NCBI GenBank assembly: GCA_964640065.1
Contig: CAZXIE010000132.1
Location: forward strand, 1 to 9,349
Source: JAJRXG01 sp964640065
GTDB taxonomy: Bacteria > Bacteroidota > Bacteroidia > Chitinophagales > Saprospiraceae
Direction: 5' to 3'
Length of the DNA stretch: 9,349 nt
This document shows positions 1-6,476 of the stretch, one piece after another; within the stretch, counting starts at the first letter, position 1; each line of letters begins with the position of its first letter. Both the position numbers and the translations under genes were made by a program. Under the pieces are notes generated by a model, which ran no database searches, had not been told where the DNA came from, and saw nothing but the letters and a program-made list of their open reading frames with translations.

Positions 1-54
1 AACCCCTGCTACCAGGATGAAAACCTGGCGTCCTAACCCCTAGACGAACGGGCC
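1..54 (-). tRNA. tRNA-Glu (anticodon UUC), 3' end cut by window edge
   Basis: Read on the minus strand, the gene begins at position 54. Acceptor strand GGCCCGT is followed by a D arm with stem GTCT/GGAC, then anticodon stem CCAGG/CCTGG around the 7-base loop TTTTCAT. This places the anticodon TTC at plus positions 21-19, giving glutamate. The variable region and the start of the T stem (GGGGT) are visible. The rest of the T arm and the 3' acceptor strand lie outside the window. The sequence matches the tRNA-Glu form I associate with Bacteroidota. A probable promoter lies about 170 bases upstream, with a decayed tRNA-like copy between the two. Confidence 0.95.
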
Positions 55-122
55 GGTTAGTTCTTAGCCTTAACTCTTCGATCGGTCTTTTCACTGTCGC
101 GAAAGGTTCCTTCGGAATCTCC

Positions 123-159
123 GATCTCACCTAGACCAACGGGTCATTAAGTTTTTAGC
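123..159 (-). pseudogene. Decayed duplicate of the tRNA-Glu 5' half with its leader
   Basis: On the minus strand, positions 159-130 match the tRNA-Glu leader and 5' end (68-39) at 24 of 30 bases by eye. The match includes a 14-base leader beginning GCTAA. The copy keeps a tRNA-like acceptor strand (GACCCGT) and a foldable D arm, with GGTC pairing to GATC. Beyond the D arm no proper anticodon stem-loop or matching 3' acceptor strand can be found. It therefore looks like a remnant rather than a working tRNA. The copy begins 91 bases upstream of the real gene and would be part of the same transcript. Confidence 0.45.
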
Positions 160-226
160 TTTCGGCTTCTGACAAATAATAGACGCACTTAGCGCTTCAA
201 TTATCAGAATTGCTGTTAAGCGGTGG

Positions 227-292
227 CAAATATAGAATAGTTTGCAATACATCTGCAATCAAAATCCTCGCATTTATTTTCTTTTTTTTATT
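227..292 (-). promoter_or_regulatory. Probable Bacteroidota promoter driving the tRNA-Glu transcript
   Basis: On the minus strand there is a perfect TAnnTTTG -7 element (TATATTTG, plus 234-227). A TTG at plus 258-256 sits 21 bases upstream of it, inside the TTG-N17-23-TAnnTTTG pattern known for this phylum. An A-rich tract on the same strand (about 292-272, including a run of eight A) lies where an UP element would be. Transcription would run leftwards into the decayed copy and the tRNA gene. The motif match is directly visible, but promoter function is inferred. Confidence 0.5.
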
Positions 293-523
293 CCATAACA
301 CTAGCCTTATTTACAAGAGATTCAAGACCTAGACAATCCAGTTGGTAGTGCCATAATCCTAGTCTTATTTGCATAGTTATGTAGGTGTCCAATCCTGTGG
401 GTCGCAGTATGCGCTCTGTCTTACTTCTACATATCATAAAATCCAGCGCCTAGTAGTTATACCAAAAGTGACAATGCAGTTGGTTGCGCTTCACTCACTT
501 TATGGATTAACTGAATTCGTTTA

Positions 524-1261
524 TTATCGAGAGAAGCCACCATCTATCGGCAGACAGATCCCACTCACAAAGCGCGCTTCTTCAGATGCTAGAAAGAGAT
601 AGCCTATAGCTAGATCCTTGGGCTCAGCTAAGAAGCCAACAGGTATCGTCATCAGAGCCATCTGCTTAATGTTATCTGGGATCGCATCAGTCATAGCCGT
701 TTTAACATAACCAGGTGCTATGGCATTAGCCGTGATCCCGTGGGCACCCAGTTCTACTGCCATGGTCTTCATCATACCTATGACACCAGCTTTAGTAGCT
801 GCATAGTTTACTTGACCAAAGTTTCCTCTAAGGCCTGAAGTAGAAGAAGCACTGATGATACGTCCAAACTTCTTAGCTTTCATGATAGGTACGACTGCTT
901 GCGAGCAATGGAAGATGCCTTTGAGATTTACATTGATCACAGCATCCCACTGCTCTTCCGTCATCCTAGCAAATGACTTATCCTTCGTTATACCGGCGTT
1001 ATTGATCAGGATATCTACTGTTCCAAACTTTTCAACTACCTCTTGTACTCCCGCATCTACCGCAGCCCTATCGGTGATATTGATCTTCTGGAAGATTACA
1101 TCTGCGCCTTGGCTACTGAGTTCATCCGCAACCGCTTGCCCTTCATCGAGCAAGTCCCAGATGGCTACTTTAGCTCCGTTCTCTACAAATAACCTTACGA
1201 TGCCTTCTCCAATGCCACGTGATCCGCCTGTGACGATGGCAACTCTATCTTTTACTGTCAT
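524..1261 (-). CDS. SDR-family oxidoreductase, FabG/PhaB-like (3-oxoacyl-thioester reductase or hydroxyacyl-CoA dehydrogenase)
   Basis: A 245-residue classical short-chain dehydrogenase, the usual length for FabG/PhaB. Visible motifs are the TGGSRGIG cofactor loop (residues 11-18), NNAG (87-90), Asn112, catalytic Ser140, and Tyr153/Lys157 in YAATK. The chain ends PIDGGFSR, like FabG. Asp36 closes the second beta strand, which usually favours NAD(H) over NADP(H). I place the start at 1261 because MTVKDRVAIVTGG matches the family N-terminus; an upstream in-frame ATG (1309) would add 16 atypical residues. It is transcribed away from menB and is followed by noncoding DNA. In this setting it may interconvert a keto- and a hydroxyacyl-CoA, a role like LvaD of levulinate degradation. 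Substrate cannot be read from the sequence, and acetoacetyl-CoA or 3-oxoacyl-ACP reduction are alternatives. Confidence 0.88.
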   Translation of the reverse strand: MTVKDRVAIVTGGSRGIGEGIVRLFVENGAKVAIWDLLDEGQAVADELSSQGADVIFQKINITDRAAVDAGVQEVVEKFGTVDILINNAGITKDKSFARMTEEQWDAVINVNLKGIFHCSQAVVPIMKAKKFGRIISASSTSGLRGNFGQVNYAATKAGVIGMMKTMAVELGAHGITANAIAPGYVKTAMTDAIPDNIKQMALMTIPVGFLAEPKDLAIGYLFLASEEARFVSGICLPIDGGFSR

Positions 1262-1383
1262 GATATATTTACGAAAGTGAACCTCAAAATAAAAGATATC
1301 GGAGTGCAAATGCCTTCTGACATCACAACAATATTGGCAGAGGATAATTTATAGAGGGGTCCAGAGATGTATCTTTACTTCAA

Positions 1384-2235
1384 ATGACGACTATGACGAC
1401 ACCAGATTGGAAAACAGTAAAAGAATATGAGGATATCACTTATCGTAAATGTGACGGGGTGGCTAGAATCGCATTTAACAGACCAGAAGTGCGTAATGCT
1501 TTTCGTCCTGGCACTGTAGATGAGTTACTCGAAGCCTTTCGTGATGCCCATCATAGTCCTGACGTCGGTGTGATCTTGTTATCTGGAGAAGGGCCGTCAC
1601 CGAAGGATGGTGGTTGGGCATTTTGTTCTGGAGGTGATCAAAGAGTACGAGGCAAACGCGGATATGAAGGAAGTAGTGGTGTAGGACGTCTGCACATACT
1701 AGAGGTCCAGCGTATGATCAGATTTATGAACAAAGTAGTTATCTGTGTAGTGCCAGGATGGGCAGTCGGTGGAGGACACAGCTTACATGTAGTCTGCGAT
1801 CTTACGCTCGCAAGTAAAGAACATGCCATCTTCAAGCAGACAGATGCCGATGTCGCTAGCTATGATGCTGGCTATGGGTCTGCCTATCTGGCTAAAATGG
1901 TCGGCCAGAAAAAGGCTCGCGAGATCTTTTTTCTTGGGCGAAACTACAGTGCGCAAGAAGCACATGATATGGGTATGGTCAATGCTGTCATCCCTCACGA
2001 GGATCTTGAGAATACTTCCTTTGCTTGGGGGCAAGAAATACTCAGCAAGAGCCCTACGGCCATCAAAATGTTGAAGTACGCGATGAACTTAACTGATGAT
2101 GGTATGGTTGGACAGCAGTTATTTGCTGGCGAGGCTACGCGTCTTGGCTATATGACGGACGAAGCAGAAGAAGGGCGCAACGCCTTCCTAGAAAAGAGGA
2201 AGCCCAACTGGGATAAGTTTCCGAAGTTTCCATAA
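1384..2235 (+). CDS. menB: 1,4-dihydroxy-2-naphthoyl-CoA synthase, type II
   Basis: A 283-residue crotonase-fold enzyme that closes the ring of o-succinylbenzoyl-CoA in menaquinone synthesis. It resembles MenB along its whole length: RPEVRNAFRP (33-42), oxyanion and substrate motif SGGDQRVRG (82-90), GGGH (129-132), and the C-terminal signature YMTDEAEEGRNAF (256-268) ending in a KF-P tail. Asp154 in QTDAD marks the type II form, as in mycobacterial MenB, where a carboxylate side chain replaces the bicarbonate used by E. coli-type enzymes. The usual SFDGG motif reads SYDAG (159-163), with Ser159 and Asp161 kept. ATG at 1384 or the in-frame ATG at 1393 could be the start; neither has a clear Shine-Dalgarno. 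The gene stands apart from other men genes in this window and is 35 bases upstream of a DUF2062 gene. Confidence 0.92.
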   Translation: MTTMTTPDWKTVKEYEDITYRKCDGVARIAFNRPEVRNAFRPGTVDELLEAFRDAHHSPDVGVILLSGEGPSPKDGGWAFCSGGDQRVRGKRGYEGSSGVGRLHILEVQRMIRFMNKVVICVVPGWAVGGGHSLHVVCDLTLASKEHAIFKQTDADVASYDAGYGSAYLAKMVGQKKAREIFFLGRNYSAQEAHDMGMVNAVIPHEDLENTSFAWGQEILSKSPTAIKMLKYAMNLTDDGMVGQQLFAGEATRLGYMTDEAEEGRNAFLEKRKPNWDKFPKFP

Positions 2236-2270
2236 TAAAAGATGGAAAAGAGCATCACACACACATCTGT

Positions 2271-2783
2271 ATGACCTCTATCCGCTCATACATCTCTAAA
2301 AAATCAAGAGTCTTAGGACGATATGTGAGGAAGATATTTTCTCAGGGGCTTACTCCTCATGAGCTTTCTCTTAGTGTCGTCATAGCAATATTCTGGGGTC
2401 TCATACCATTCTTTGGTGTAGCTACACCGATGGTCACTTTTATCTGTCTTAGGTTAAAGCTGAATCTCCCGATTGCTATGTTTTTAACTTATGCCCTTAG
2501 TCCTCTACATGTAGGCCTTTTCATTCCATTTATATATGCCGGAGAGTGGATGCTTGGTATAGAACATCTTCCGATCAGCATAGAAGCACTTCGGAGTGGT
2601 CTAAGTAATGACTTCATACTTACAATTACTCAGCGCTGTAGCCAGATCATTTTTGGCCTATTTGGATGGTTGGTCATCCTCCTGCCGACGTCTATAGTCT
2701 TGTACCATATCCTTACCAGTCTGCTGAAGCATCGGGAAAAGAGTAAAAGCCAGTCTGGCATCCATGAGGATGAGATTACATAA
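2271..2783 (+). CDS. DUF2062 family integral membrane protein
   Basis: A 170-residue protein with the DUF2062 pattern. A short basic N-terminus with the TPHELSLS motif (28-35) precedes a hydrophobic segment containing GLIPFFG (43-49). A second hydrophobic region (about 64-95) carries NLP and the SPLH turn, and a third membrane segment lies near 125-152. The tail is polar and ends in acidic residues. The function of the family is not settled; members are inner-membrane proteins, sometimes encoded near lipid or glycan genes. It follows menB by 35 bases on the same strand and could share its transcript. Its stop codon lies inside the 3' end of the convergent kinase gene, an 8-base overlap. Family assignment is from recalled motifs. 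Confidence 0.8.
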   Translation: MTSIRSYISKKSRVLGRYVRKIFSQGLTPHELSLSVVIAIFWGLIPFFGVATPMVTFICLRLKLNLPIAMFLTYALSPLHVGLFIPFIYAGEWMLGIEHLPISIEALRSGLSNDFILTITQRCSQIIFGLFGWLVILLPTSIVLYHILTSLLKHREKSKSQSGIHEDEIT

Positions 2784-3843
2784 GACCATCTAGCCGTCCT
2801 AATTCTATCGCCCTAGAGGCCATGGTTCCAAATCCTTTCACGATAAAATTAAAGTTAGCAAAGCGCTTATCTTGAGTATGGCCATTGGCATACCGATAGT
2901 ATATCTGCTGTAGGACCACACCTGTCTTCCAAAGTCCGAAAGCATAAAAGAAAACAGGGTTAGCAACCTCTCTGCCACTCTTCAGACTATAGATATGCAC
3001 GAGCTCTTCGCGAGTTGGATTTCCAGATAAGAGAGATGGATTAGCAAAACTTGTTCTAAATATATCTGGATCGTCTGGATTCATCCAATAAGAGAGCGTA
3101 GTACCAAAATCCATAAGTGGATCCCCGAGCGTACACATCTCCCAGTCTAGGATGGCCTTTACTTTGGTTAGGTCATCAGCATCGAGGATGACATTGTCAT
3201 GCTTGAAGTCATTATGTATCAATGAATGAGTTGATTCCTTAGGCTGATGATCATCTAACCAGCGACCAACGTGCTCGATCTCAGGTTGATCTTCTGTCTT
3301 AGCTTTTATATATCTCTTGGACCATCCTGCAACTTGTCGGCCAATATATCCTACTGGTCTTCCTAGATCTCCAAGTCCTACTTGCTCAAAATCTAACTGG
3401 TGTAACTCAACAAGTGTATCGATAAGGCTATGACATATCTCTCCGACAAGACTTGCTTGCAGTTCTTGACCCATGCTATGCCTGATGATTACACCCTTCA
3501 CTCGCTCCATGACGTAGAATGGTGCCCCTATGATACTTTCGTCCTCACAGTATACCAGTGGCGTGGGTGCTTTGCTATAACCTTTACTGAGAGCAGAAAG
3601 CACCTTGTGTTCTCTACCCATATCATGGGCAGACTTGATCTTAGCACCAAATGGAGGACGACGCATGACCATCTCTTTCTCTCCTACTTTAAGTAGATAT
3701 GTAAGATTGGAGGCTCCTCCTGGAAACTGCTTTACTTCGAGATCTCCACTCAGCCCATCTATATGTTCTTTCAGATATGAGGATAGCGAGACTATATCGA
3801 GCTCCTCTCCCTTTCTGATGTCATTGGCCTTATCTATATTCAT
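2776..3843 (-). CDS. APH-family acyl-CoA phosphotransferase (LvaA / ACAD10-11 kinase-domain type)
   Basis: A 355-residue kinase-like protein of the aminoglycoside phosphotransferase fold. Visible are a nucleotide loop FPGGASN (40-46), MRRPPFG (60-66) with SAHDMGRE (71-78), typical of the branch linked to acyl-CoA metabolism, and a hinge FYVMERVKG (109-117). The catalytic loop is HNDFKHDN (210-217; Asp212 base, Asn217 metal ligand) and the metal motif is ILDWE (231-235; Asp233). This branch includes Pseudomonas LvaA and the kinase domain of ACAD10/ACAD11, which phosphorylate the hydroxyl of 4-hydroxyacyl-CoAs. The start is fixed by the ATGA overlap with the upstream phosphatase gene, implying translational coupling. 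An ACAD11-type dehydrogenase in the neighbouring divergent operon supplies the second half. Antibiotic resistance is unlikely given this motif set. The exact substrate is unknown. Confidence 0.87.
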   Translation of the reverse strand: MNIDKANDIRKGEELDIVSLSSYLKEHIDGLSGDLEVKQFPGGASNLTYLLKVGEKEMVMRRPPFGAKIKSAHDMGREHKVLSALSKGYSKAPTPLVYCEDESIIGAPFYVMERVKGVIIRHSMGQELQASLVGEICHSLIDTLVELHQLDFEQVGLGDLGRPVGYIGRQVAGWSKRYIKAKTEDQPEIEHVGRWLDDHQPKESTHSLIHNDFKHDNVILDADDLTKVKAILDWEMCTLGDPLMDFGTTLSYWMNPDDPDIFRTSFANPSLLSGNPTREELVHIYSLKSGREVANPVFFYAFGLWKTGVVLQQIYYRYANGHTQDKRFANFNFIVKGFGTMASRAIELGRLDGLM

Positions 3844-4568
3844 ACGTAAGTTTTCATATTTGTCGGTAGATGAGAAGCATCATTAAAGCTTTTCATAGTG
3901 ATCCTATCTCCTGAAAAAATAAACTCTGAGATAGATGCATTCAGGACGATGCCATTGAGGTTGATAATATCCTCATCCCGCTGCATACCAAGCACATGTC
4001 CAAGGATAGCACTAATCGTACCTCCACTTGTGAACAAGGCAATCGTCTTCGCCTTTTCATCTTTATGACGGCCATATATCATCTCAAATCCCGACTTCAC
4101 CTGTGATCTAAAGCCAGCCCAATCTAGGTACGTATCAGGTTGATGATGGCTCAACTTACCTGTAGCCCAGAGTAACATAGCTCTTTCAAAAATCAAAAGA
4201 CCATTCTTCACATTGAGAGAGGGGTCTTGGAGGCGCTTTTGGTGCCACTTCCTGATATCATCATTTTCTTCTAAGATAGCTTCCATGGATTCTTTGAGGA
4301 TAGCAGGCCCCCTATGTTCTTCTAGTTCTTTGATCACACTATGCTGGGGGAATGCTAATCCCTTTTGTTCGTATGCCTCGCGTACTTTGGTTAGAGTCTG
4401 AAGTTGTCGTTTTAATGGGCCTACATATACGGCGTCGATCTCTAATCCTCGATCGACCATTGCCGTTCCTAAAATGCTAGCTTGATCGTATCCCTTTGGT
4501 GAAAGTTGGTCATAGTCATCGGCACCGTATGAGGCTTGTGCATGCCTGATCAGTAGTAATCTTGACAT
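3840..4568 (-). CDS. Histidine-phosphatase-superfamily protein lacking the second catalytic His
   Basis: A 242-residue member of the phosphoglycerate-mutase-like superfamily. The N-terminus has the phosphohistidine motif LIRHAQAS (6-13; Arg8, His9), then LSPKG (22-26), PLKRQLQT (51-58; Arg54 in the second phosphate-binding position), and an acidic motif ELEEHRG (81-87). Where the second catalytic histidine is normally found (as in HGG), this protein reads FTSGGTI (179-185), putting Ser181 at that place. I recall relatives with the same TSGG form, so it may define a subgroup rather than be a defect. It is translated 3 bases after the crotonase gene and overlaps the kinase gene by ATGA, so all three are surely made together. 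It could act on a phosphorylated acyl-CoA or CoA intermediate, or be catalytically weak; no substrate can be read off. Confidence 0.85.
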   Translation of the reverse strand: MSRLLLIRHAQASYGADDYDQLSPKGYDQASILGTAMVDRGLEIDAVYVGPLKRQLQTLTKVREAYEQKGLAFPQHSVIKELEEHRGPAILKESMEAILEENDDIRKWHQKRLQDPSLNVKNGLLIFERAMLLWATGKLSHHQPDTYLDWAGFRSQVKSGFEMIYGRHKDEKAKTIALFTSGGTISAILGHVLGMQRDEDIINLNGIVLNASISEFIFSGDRITMKSFNDASHLPTNMKTYV

Positions 4569-4571
4569 CCA

Positions 4572-5360
4572 TTATTTTCCTGAGAAGTTAGGTGCTCGCT
4601 TTTCCATGAAAGCCATCACTCCCTCTTTGTTATCATCACTTGTGATCAATGACTTCTGTAGCTCTGCTTCGTAGACGACTGTATCCAGCAATCCATTGTT
4701 AAGTGCGAAGTTGATCGCTTTCTTAGTAGCATCATATGCTAGTGGAGCTTTTTTACCAAGTCGCTGAGCAAGATCCATAGCTTTCTCCATCAAGTCCTCT
4801 TGATCTTCGGCTAATTGGTTAATCAAACCCAGTCTATGACACTCTTCTGCTGACACTTTTTCTCCACTGTAGATGATCTCGAGTGCCTTAGTATAACCGA
4901 CACTCCTCGCAAGGAACCAGGTGGATCCAGCATCTGAAACGAGGCTAATATTTGCGAAAGCGAACTTCATAGAAGCGGACTTCGTCATGATCTTATAATC
5001 ACATGCCAGGCCTAGACCTATGCCAGCGCCTGCCATGGGACCATTGATCGCACCTATAACAGGTTTGTGCATGAGGCTCAGCTTTTTGATGATGGCATAG
5101 TAAAGAGTCGTCAGATCATCGAAGACTTGCTGTCCCGTAGGCCTTGATGCCATCTCACTTAGGTCAGCACCAGAACAAAATCCTCTTCCACTGCCCGTCA
5201 CTACAATACTTCTGACTGCTGGGTCCTGAGAGAATTCAGTGAGGATCTCGCTGATCAAGAGCTTTACCTCGGTGTTCATCGCATTATATACATCGGGACG
5301 ATTAAGGGTGATCACTCCCACACCATCTTTAATCTCCTTAAGTACAACATCTGTATTCAT
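4572..5360 (-). CDS. Enoyl-CoA hydratase/isomerase family protein, isomerase-type active site (PaaG-like)
   Basis: A 262-residue crotonase-fold protein and first gene of the minus-strand operon. Oxyanion-hole motifs are FCSGADL (61-67) and AGAGIGL (110-116). Against mammalian enoyl-CoA hydratase both catalytic glutamates are absent: the Glu of GGGCEL is Gly115, and the PEI position is replaced within KFAFANI (132-138). Instead Asp143 in SDAGSTW (142-148) matches the catalytic aspartate of PaaG and lies where delta3-delta2-enoyl-CoA isomerases carry their acid. This favours double-bond isomerisation over hydration. The end KRAPNFSGK is typical of PaaG-like proteins. A Shine-Dalgarno-like AAGGAAG lies just upstream of the ATG (plus 5371-5365). 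No other phenylacetate-pathway gene is visible, so I infer a role in processing enoyl-CoA from the linked kinase and dehydrogenase. Confidence 0.88.
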   Translation of the reverse strand: MNTDVVLKEIKDGVGVITLNRPDVYNAMNTEVKLLISEILTEFSQDPAVRSIVVTGSGRGFCSGADLSEMASRPTGQQVFDDLTTLYYAIIKKLSLMHKPVIGAINGPMAGAGIGLGLACDYKIMTKSASMKFAFANISLVSDAGSTWFLARSVGYTKALEIIYSGEKVSAEECHRLGLINQLAEDQEDLMEKAMDLAQRLGKKAPLAYDATKKAINFALNNGLLDTVVYEAELQKSLITSDDNKEGVMAFMEKRAPNFSGK

Positions 5361-5557
5361 ATCTCTTCCTTTATAAGTCTCGAAGTAAGATAATCAATGT
5401 GACTATATAATCCTTAGAGAGTGATATTATTGGCGAAGTGATACATCTTAAGTATTTGTAAGTCAACGGTCTATCATCAAAATAACTTCCAACTCGCCAA
5501 CTGTGATTTTGTACTCTTTTGCTTTAGGTCTACATTGAGTAAGAACAACCTATTGTG
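5361..5557. promoter_or_regulatory. Divergent intergenic region between the two acyl-CoA operons
   Basis: About 197 bases separate the start codons of the crotonase (minus) and dehalogenase (plus) genes, so the promoters of both operons should lie here. On the plus strand TTG (5430-5432), 20 bases, then TATTTG (5453-5458) approximates the Bacteroidota promoter with one base missing from TAnnTTTG. On the minus strand I find only a weak TTATTTTG (5485-5478) without a well-spaced TTG. No clear operator palindrome is visible. Confidence 0.3.
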
Positions 5558-6466
5558 ATGATCGAATTCAAAAATACACCAGAGTCTAGCTTCGAAAATA
5601 TCACGGACTATCCTTTTGACAGCCACTACATGACTATCGCCGATGGGATGCAGGTGCATTATATAGATGAGGGTCCTCGTGATGGCGAAGTTATCTTGCT
5701 GATGCACGGTGAGCCTAGCTGGTCTTATCTATATCGCCATATGGTCACAGCACTGGTCGGTCATGGGTATCGATGTCTAGCTCCAGATCTGATAGGATTT
5801 GGTAAGTCTTCGAAGCCTATTCACCAAGCAGACTACACCTACGGGAGTCATGTTTCTTGGATGCTAGATTGGCTTGACCAAGTTGGTGCAACTGATGTAA
5901 CCTTGTTTTGTCAGGACTGGGGAGGTTTGATCGGTCTTCGGCTCGTCCATGCCAGAACAAATCGTTTTGCGCGGATCGCGGTTTCTAATACTGGTCTACC
6001 AACAGGTGACCACACACCTCCTGAAGCCTTCACGAAGTGGCAGAAGTTTAGCCAGAAGGTAGAGCAGTTTCCTTTTGAGACAGTTATGCAGGGTGCTACA
6101 ACCAGTGAACTTTCAGATGATATCCTAGCTGCCTATAGAGCGCCTTTCCCTGACGGAAGTTATGAGGCAGGTGCTAAGATCTTTCCATCTTTAGTACCTA
6201 CAACATCAGGCGATCCGGCATCTCAGGATAACAGAGATGCATGGCAACATACTTTCAAAAAATGGGAAAAACCGATGATCACGCTCTTTGGCGATAAGGA
6301 CCCTGTAACCAGTGGTGGAGAGAGAGTCTTTCAGAAGTTGGTACCTGGCACTAGTGGTCAGAAGCATCATACCGTCGTCGACGGTGGACACTTCATACAA
6401 GAAGATAAGCCCCAAGTACTTGTACAGTGCATACACGATTTTATCATAGCTAATCCACTTACGTAA
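5558..6466 (+). CDS. Haloalkane dehalogenase, HLD-I-type alpha/beta hydrolase
   Basis: A 302-residue alpha/beta hydrolase predicted to cleave carbon-halogen bonds of haloalkanes, giving an alcohol and halide. The family motifs are complete: HGEPSW (50-55) at the oxyanion loop; nucleophile Asp120 with adjacent halide-binding Trp121 in FCQDWGG; a second cap-domain Trp161 in FTKWQKF, as in HLD-I enzymes such as DhlA; Asp248 in GDKDP; and His278 in GGHF. The length fits the family. I number from ATG 5558; a GTG directly before it (5555) is an equally possible start. It is first in the plus-strand operon, 10 bases before the DUF2855 gene. No signal peptide is seen, so it should be cytoplasmic. Epoxide hydrolase or another ester hydrolase is the main alternative, but the two tryptophans argue for dehalogenation. 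Confidence 0.87.
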   Translation: MIEFKNTPESSFENITDYPFDSHYMTIADGMQVHYIDEGPRDGEVILLMHGEPSWSYLYRHMVTALVGHGYRCLAPDLIGFGKSSKPIHQADYTYGSHVSWMLDWLDQVGATDVTLFCQDWGGLIGLRLVHARTNRFARIAVSNTGLPTGDHTPPEAFTKWQKFSQKVEQFPFETVMQGATTSELSDDILAAYRAPFPDGSYEAGAKIFPSLVPTTSGDPASQDNRDAWQHTFKKWEKPMITLFGDKDPVTSGGERVFQKLVPGTSGQKHHTVVDGGHFIQEDKPQVLVQCIHDFIIANPLT

Positions 6467-6476
6467 ATATTCACTG

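Larger units (their letters stand above)
55..523. other. Gene-poor stretch between tRNA-Glu and the SDR gene
   Basis: The left part holds the tRNA leader, the decayed tRNA copy and the likely promoter. The leader has a 6-base inverted repeat on the minus strand, GATCGG (about plus 127-122) and CCGATC (about 86-81), enclosing a small TTCC-GAA-GGAA hairpin. From about 293 to 523 I see no gene, repeat or convincing terminator. Open frames there lack family resemblance and one runs into the SDR gene from the opposite strand, so I treat it as noncoding 3' flank of the SDR gene. Confidence 0.5.

Noticed and set aside
369..602. Plus-strand open frame of 77 codons
   Set aside because: It overlaps the 3' end of the clear SDR gene on the other strand, has no recognisable motif and no plausible start context.
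1262..1383. Promoters for the SDR and menB genes
   Set aside because: TATCTTTA (1370-1377) and a minus-strand TTATTTTG (1292-1285) resemble the -7 element, but neither has a TTG at the right spacing and the first lies too close to the menB start.
2256..2264. Short CA repeat between menB and the DUF2062 gene
   Set aside because: Only about four units; too short to support a repeat element or phase-variation tract.
2776..3843. Aminoglycoside resistance phosphotransferase
   Set aside because: The fold is shared, but motifs such as MRRPPFG with SAHDMGRE and the acyl-CoA neighbours point to the LvaA/ACAD10-11 branch.
4572..5360. Phenylacetate pathway PaaG as a definite gene name
   Set aside because: The active site is PaaG-like, but no other paa gene is present and PaaG-like isomerases occur in other pathways, so no symbol is given.
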